DNA from: Lota lota
Lineage: Eukaryota; Chordata; Actinopteri; Gadiformes; Lotidae
DNA: 64,000 bases
Assembly (NCBI GenBank): GCA_026745465.1
Contig: JACYXH010000402.1
Location: 179,001 to 243,000 of the forward strand
Direction of reading: 5' to 3'
Position 1 is the stretch's first letter, and each line of letters opens with the position of its first letter. Both the position numbers and the translations under genes were made by a program. The notes beneath the pieces are model-generated. The model was not told the DNA's origin and searched no databases. It saw nothing but the letters and a program-made list of their open reading frames with translations. This document shows, in pieces, positions 59,940 through 64,000 of the stretch.

Positions 59940-60770
59940 ATGATTATGGAGCATGCTCAGAAGATGTATCTAGTTCCTCAGCATCAACTAGATGCCTTAA
60001 AGCATACCAGCCAGCGCGCTTCTGTTAGACAGACTGCTGAAAATGAATTGGATAAAGCTATGGAGACGGTGTTGAACACACCGGATGATGATCTGCATGA
60101 AAAAGCCAAAAAGTATGGGGCTGTTCTACAACGTTATTTAGCAATGGTAAAACAAGGGGAACAGGAGAAAGGGGGTTTGACTCTATCACTGTCTGATGAG
60201 GGGGGAGGGGGTCATGCCGACCATACAGAGGTCCGTGTTGACGGAGATGGTGCTGATCATATTTTTGATGACGTGTTGAAACATATTCCTCCAAAAAGCA
60301 AGAGAAACGCTGTGTATATATTGGAATCCTTGAAGAAGTCTAAAGATGTATCGTGGACCAACAGGGGTGAAATTGTAATAAAAGGAGAGACTATAAAGGG
60401 GTCTCACTTGTATGATTTGTTAAAGAATGTTACGGCCACCTACACTATTTTAGACTCTGCCAGACCCCATGGATGGAATGCTTTTTTTAAATCTTTAGCC
60501 TCTATAAATGTACCAACAACCTCTATACCTAGTAAACGACTAAGACAGATTATTAGCCTGTATAAGAACAACCCTGCATTGGATAGTGTTGATGCATCAG
60601 AATCAGGGGTGTCTATCCTAGGCAGTAGGTATGGCGCTACACCTGAGATAAGGAGTGTTGAACAATCAAAGTCTGTATCAAGAAAAAGAAGAAAGAGGCG
60701 TATACTTAAGGAAACGGGGCCCCCTTTTAGCTCCCCTAATCAGCAAATGAGTGAATGGCTGAATTTTTGA
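59940..60770 (+). CDS. Conserved Polinton-like protein, unknown function
   Basis: The 276-residue frame starts at ATG 59940, 37 bp after the previous stop. The N-terminus contains KMYLVPQHQLDAL, a phrase shared by proteins at this position in animal Polintons and adintoviruses as I recall. A predicted helical stretch (about 30-75) follows, then an acidic Gly-rich linker. A compact region (about 110-165) includes PPKSKRNAVYILE and WTNRGEIVIKGE. The C-terminus is basic (KSVSRKRRKRRILKE), a likely nuclear-localisation signal. I do not know its role. It closes the rightward gene cluster. Confidence 0.75.
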   Translation: MIMEHAQKMYLVPQHQLDALKHTSQRASVRQTAENELDKAMETVLNTPDDDLHEKAKKYGAVLQRYLAMVKQGEQEKGGLTLSLSDEGGGGHADHTEVRVDGDGADHIFDDVLKHIPPKSKRNAVYILESLKKSKDVSWTNRGEIVIKGETIKGSHLYDLLKNVTATYTILDSARPHGWNAFFKSLASINVPTTSIPSKRLRQIISLYKNNPALDSVDASESGVSILGSRYGATPEIRSVEQSKSVSRKRRKRRILKETGPPFSSPNQQMSEWLNF

Positions 60771-60975
60771 TTTAAAGTTTTTATTTTTGGTTTTTTATAT
60801 TGATATGTGTTTTTTATTATTATTTATTATTATGTCATTGGCTGTATATTATGGTGTTTTTTATTACTATTATTATGTCATTGGATGTAATGTGTTTCAT
60901 GCTTGAATAAAATCAAATAACCACAATATTTGCCTGTCTACCTTGTCTTTTTATTTTCAAAATACATGCTACATA
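60771..60975. terminator. Convergent polyadenylation region
   Basis: Between the two converging clusters lies AT-rich DNA with AATAAA on the + strand at 60906-60911 and on the - strand at 60954-60949. Each lies within about 140 bp of the stop codon it would serve. Confidence 0.75.
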
Positions 60976-62808
60976 TTACACGCTGCGACACGACTGGACA
61001 CACTTAAAATTATGTTCATTACAAACATTAGATTGTATCCGATTAACAAAGTCATATACCATTTTATCATTATGGGGTAGATTATCGTCATACAGGCTCA
61101 AATACGTCTGGTAGGATACATCTCTTTGCATATTAAACAAGAAAAATACACAATGTTGTCCACATGCTGTACTTAGATGATCCTGAACCTGTTGTGCAGA
61201 ATAAATTACATCGCTACAGTTATGTTTAAGAAACAGGTGTATGGCTACAGGAAACTCCGAGTATGTGGGTGGGTTGCCATAGGAGTCAAAAAAGTATCCA
61301 TGTCTTTGGGCTGTAATGTATATAGCCAGCCAATGTGCACCATCTAAATATGACGGATCGGTATTAACCACCACCATAGCAGGTAACTGATGAACGGCTC
61401 TAGGCAGCTGGTTGCTCGCCACGACACCCAGAAAAGAAGCCTTGCGGGCAATCTTCAGACCAACAGCCGTTAGCTCGATAGTATTCATTACAACCGTTTT
61501 TAGTAATAGTCCAGTAACACCTGCCGTCTGTTCGATATTTCTATTAATAGAGTCATAGACTGCGTAACAAATTAAATTGACGGTTATAGGCAGAGCTCTG
61601 CTGAATCGTACTTCAAGCCTTACGTTGCCTGTTCTGACAAGCGACACGTGTTGTCCCCATCCTTCATCTGCTTCAAGGTTGAAACAAAACAACGTATAAC
61701 CATTCCCAAATTCTTTGCGATTAATGGCCATGTCCCTATCCTTCAGCTGACGGCCTGTGGCCTGAATAAGCTGGAAATATTCTCTGGTATACAGTTCGTT
61801 TCTAAAGTCAGGTTGAAAAGGTTTAGCTGGAAATGATTGTCCATCACAGTAAAGAGCTAAGAAATCTGTATCGAAATGCTGAAATCTGAAGGGATTCCTA
61901 GCATAACTGCCTGTGAATGATTCGTTTTCTACAAAGCCTATAATAATCATCTTCGGAATCTGCCCTAGAAACAGATTGTCCTGATTGCATATTCTAGTGC
62001 CTGCAGGGATGGATACATTCTTAAGACATACCCTATCAACGGGGTACTTCCGGTTAGCTTGTGTCAACGCTTTGGCATGAGCCAACTTCACGCCTGGCGC
62101 TATAGAAACCTTTTTAATAAAGACACTGGCATTCACTATAGAGACTCTGTATTCCAGATTACCAGCGGCCATAAAACAGAAATTGTTTTTTGCTCTAATG
62201 AATTTCATGCGTAGATCAACGCCGTTAATCAATAGTTTCTCCTGGAAAAACATATCTGCGTGTATAGGAGCTATCAGGTCAACTATACGGCTAGCTGTCG
62301 TATAGGCAGCCCTATTTGTTAATCCAGCATTATCTCCTGTTGGGGAACGGTCATCCATGTGACCGCTTGTGTCTTTGCTGAATAGTCCACATCCAAATTG
62401 GGTCTCCAGTGTACCGTTGCCATAGTTTAGCAAGCATTCTATAATACCCCGATAAGGATAGGTATTTGACGACTGGGTAATAAGCCTATCACCCAGCGTA
62501 ATATCCACTTGTGAGAATAGTGTGCATCCAGGGTAGTTGATCAGGCCCACCTCGGCCGGCAGGGCCAAGTCTGTTCCATCAGGATTAGTAATCTTGACCC
62601 GGAGATGCAGATATGTGTTGTTTAGATCCATATAGTCTTCGCTGCTGGCTGATACAAAGAACTCTATGGGCCCGCTATCTGTTATCGCTGATAGCGGTGG
62701 TATTTCAACATAGGTACATTTATCTATCGACGTCTGTGTTAACGGTAGAGTGAAAAGATCCAGTTCACTCTTGACGCATTCTTCTGACATTCGATGGAGT
62801 AGAGCCAT
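60976..62808 (-). CDS. Major capsid protein joined to adenain-type protease
   Basis: One frame from ATG 62808 encodes 610 residues. Residues 1 to about 435 match the double jelly-roll major capsid protein of Polintons: LPLTQTSIDKCTYVEIPPLS at the start, the FVSASSEDYMDLNNTYLHL strand, VDITLGDRLI, and CYAVYDSI near the end. Residues about 450-600 form a cysteine protease of the adenovirus C5 type. It has NTDPSYLDGAHWLAIY (His492), FFDSYG (Asp508), QDHLSTACGQHC (Gln542 and Cys549) in the correct order and spacing. An internal Met (about residue 446) lies where a free protease would start. In related elements these are separate genes. No stop or frame change separates them here. The protease would mature capsid proteins. 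Confidence 0.88.
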   Translation of the reverse strand: MALLHRMSEECVKSELDLFTLPLTQTSIDKCTYVEIPPLSAITDSGPIEFFVSASSEDYMDLNNTYLHLRVKITNPDGTDLALPAEVGLINYPGCTLFSQVDITLGDRLITQSSNTYPYRGIIECLLNYGNGTLETQFGCGLFSKDTSGHMDDRSPTGDNAGLTNRAAYTTASRIVDLIAPIHADMFFQEKLLINGVDLRMKFIRAKNNFCFMAAGNLEYRVSIVNASVFIKKVSIAPGVKLAHAKALTQANRKYPVDRVCLKNVSIPAGTRICNQDNLFLGQIPKMIIIGFVENESFTGSYARNPFRFQHFDTDFLALYCDGQSFPAKPFQPDFRNELYTREYFQLIQATGRQLKDRDMAINRKEFGNGYTLFCFNLEADEGWGQHVSLVRTGNVRLEVRFSRALPITVNLICYAVYDSINRNIEQTAGVTGLLLKTVVMNTIELTAVGLKIARKASFLGVVASNQLPRAVHQLPAMVVVNTDPSYLDGAHWLAIYITAQRHGYFFDSYGNPPTYSEFPVAIHLFLKHNCSDVIYSAQQVQDHLSTACGQHCVFFLFNMQRDVSYQTYLSLYDDNLPHNDKMVYDFVNRIQSNVCNEHNFKCVQSCRSV

Positions 62809-62833
62809 TGGTATTCAGTACGGATTATTCGGT

Positions 62834-63295
62834 CTAAAGAAATATATCGTTAGCACCTCCTCTGAAGTGACGATTTGATGCCTTCTTGCTTTTCTTGGTG
62901 TTTGCCTTTTTTCTACCAACGACCCCTGTTTTATTCTGTTTTCGGCGTCTTTTAGGTGCACGGGCCCGCCCCCCGTTCGTAGGTGGGTATTTAGTAGGCC
63001 TATCGAAAGAAGCAACCATGCCTGACCCCTGCTGTTGCTGCGCAGTTGATGCATGTGCTATATTTGACATCACGTCTCCTATAATGTTTCTGGCAGCCGC
63101 TTTCAAATGTGGTTTGGCTATGCTCACACCCCTTCTGAACAAAGGCATAGCCATTCTGAAGAGGCTGCGGAACATTCCCCCGATTCCGGCTCCATACTGG
63201 GTGCTGCTGCCAATATAGCCAGGCAAACCGCTCCCTGCCTGGTTTACGTAATATTGGACGTATTTTCCCTCATCGTAAGGCGGTCTATAGCCCAT
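62834..63295 (-). CDS. Small basic core protein, pVI/pX-like
   Basis: The 153-residue frame starts with ATG 63295 and ends 25 bp before the capsid gene. It begins with Tyr/Pro/Gly-rich sequence, followed by a Gly-rich segment (GSSTQYGAGIGGMF) and an amphipathic helix-like stretch (SLFRMAMPLFRRGVSIAK). The C-terminus is strongly basic (APKRRRKQNKTG and KKANTKKSKKASNR). Composition, size and place between penton and major capsid genes match the adenovirus pX/pVI-like minor proteins described for adintoviruses, which bind DNA or disturb membranes. The role here is inferred. Confidence 0.75.
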   Translation of the reverse strand: MGYRPPYDEGKYVQYYVNQAGSGLPGYIGSSTQYGAGIGGMFRSLFRMAMPLFRRGVSIAKPHLKAAARNIIGDVMSNIAHASTAQQQQGSGMVASFDRPTKYPPTNGGRARAPKRRRKQNKTGVVGRKKANTKKSKKASNRHFRGGANDIFL

Positions 63296-63309
63296 CTTCC
63301 AAAAGTGTG

Positions 63310-64000
63310 CTAGTATCGCTGTTGTTTTATGGGTCTAAAATGCAGTTTGATGATCACTTTACCGTAAATGAATGGAATATTCAAGTTCTGGTCACACTTT
63401 AGATCAATTTCAATGTCTCCAATAGTATCTCGGGACATATGAACGTAATGCGGCCGATCGTATATCCGAATGCTGTATTTCTTGCTTGTGTCGGTGGTAT
63501 TAATACACCTTAGCAGCGGTACGTAATAGTCTCCTACAAGTTGATGATCCACAATGTCGCTATAGATAAACATATTATAGCTGCCTCCGTGGATGTCGGC
63601 AGGATAGGGTGTGTAGGTCACGCGTGGCTTATCAACAGGGTACATAACCACACCTTCTTTGAAACCCAGGATAGTGGCCAGTTTTCCTTTAAAGGCAATA
63701 CCCATGAACCCATCGCCTTCAATGTATACATGGTTTCTAATACCATTATGTTGGAGTATCAGGGTACCAAAAGAAACCTGTTCTGCAACAGATGTGTTGA
63801 TTTCCTTTAAAAGCGCTGCAATGGTGTTGTAGAAGCCAACAGTTAGTGACACGTCCATCCTCCCTCTTAATTTGCCGTTCACAACTGTTGCTATGGCGTC
63901 TGAAGCAGGGAAGCTTTTCCATCTGGTGGGGTACTGAACTTCAATCAGCCCTACCTCGTAGGGTTGTTTGGTCTGTGTAGCTTTTGCTAGTTTAGTTTTA
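63310..64000 (-). CDS. Penton-type minor capsid protein, cut by window edge
   Basis: The frame stays open from the window's right edge to the stop at 63310, giving at least 230 residues. GTG 63882 is only an internal codon, and the true start lies beyond 64000. Conserved features are YEVGLIEVQYP and RWKSFP near the edge, ILGFKEGVV and YPADIHGGSYNMFIYSDIVD. These match the single jelly-roll minor capsid (penton) protein of Polintons, which occupies the five-fold vertices. The last 100 residues, including SIRIYDRPHY and VIIKLHFRP, appear complete. Only 14 bp separate its stop from the next gene's start, consistent with one leftward late cluster. Confidence 0.85.
   Translation of the reverse strand, partial: KTKLAKATQTKQPYEVGLIEVQYPTRWKSFPASDAIATVVNGKLRGRMDVSLTVGFYNTIAALLKEINTSVAEQVSFGTLILQHNGIRNHVYIEGDGFMGIAFKGKLATILGFKEGVVMYPVDKPRVTYTPYPADIHGGSYNMFIYSDIVDHQLVGDYYVPLLRCINTTDTSKKYSIRIYDRPHYVHMSRDTIGDIEIDLKCDQNLNIPFIYGKVIIKLHFRPIKQQRY

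Larger units (their letters stand above)
52900..64000. mobile_element. Polinton/adintovirus-like integrated element (partial)
   Basis: Protein-primed DNA polymerase B, FtsK/HerA-type packaging ATPase, double jelly-roll capsid protein, adenain-type protease and penton-type capsid protein occur together, the combination that defines Polintons/Mavericks and adintoviruses. Polymerase-side genes read rightwards, capsid-side genes leftwards, converging at about 60.77-60.98 kb. The left limit is uncertain; the first recognised gene starts at 52999. The right part, including any integrase and terminal repeat, is outside the window. Almost all frames are intact, with one small gene showing a frame break, so the insertion looks young. 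Confidence 0.9.

Overview
The window is nuclear DNA from a bony fish (teleost). Host exons match vertebrate genes (connexin, TRIM B30.2, insulin-receptor L1 domain, MCAM, afadin PDZ). Long CA, TG and TA microsatellites are abundant, and the transposon classes present (IS3-like with a HECT gene, Ginger-like, Gypsy, Tc1, hAT-Charlie, Polinton/adintovirus-like) are typical of teleosts. The species cannot be named from the sequence.

Left part (1-17 kb). A DNA transposon (836-6716) is bounded by inverted TACGGAG termini and a 6-bp duplication TCGATC. It carries a broken IS3-like DDE integrase on the + strand and a multi-exon HECT-type ubiquitin-ligase gene on the - strand. Next come a broken connexin (GJD2/Cx35-like) gene, simple repeats, a TRIM-like gene in which a RING fragment is joined directly to PRY-SPRY, and a solo LTR with a perfect 5-bp duplication (GATTA).

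Middle (17-30 kb). A Tc1 fragment abuts a Ginger-like element (about 17831-24137). That element's - strand gene can be followed exon by exon: zinc-binding H2C2, DDE integrase, GPY/F, a TPPAATS-type repeat, a Ulp1 protease and a PHD finger. A complete but inactivated Gypsy element (24949-29557) follows, with two LTRs and the target duplication CGGAT, inserted into an older repeat. An uninterrupted copy of that repeat lies at about 49.68-50.0 kb and serves as an internal empty site.

Host gene block (30-42 kb). After a minisatellite of about 87 bp per unit, a signal-peptide exon and an insulin-receptor L1 exon are followed on the same strand, in compatible splice phase, by ten Ig and stalk exons of an MCAM (CD146)-like gene and then a transmembrane exon. 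The reading frame stays open across twelve exons, suggesting a chimeric receptor. Its introns hold several minisatellites and a 443-bp direct duplication flanking a Tc1 fragment.

Right part (43-64 kb). A second, truncated Ginger-like copy interrupts a hAT-Charlie transposase remnant. Afadin PDZ exon remnants follow on the - strand. From about 52.9 kb to the window end lies a Polinton/adintovirus-like integrated element, cut by the window edge. On the + strand it has a five-exon spliced gene, a protein-primed DNA polymerase B (1388 aa), an overlapping packaging ATPase, a small basic gene with a frame break, and a 276-aa gene. Converging from the right are a penton-type minor capsid gene (open at the edge), a small basic pVI/pX-like gene, and one 610-aa frame that joins a double jelly-roll major capsid protein to a full adenain-type cysteine protease. 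Together these supply replication, packaging, capsid and maturation functions. The integrase and right terminal repeat would lie outside the window.
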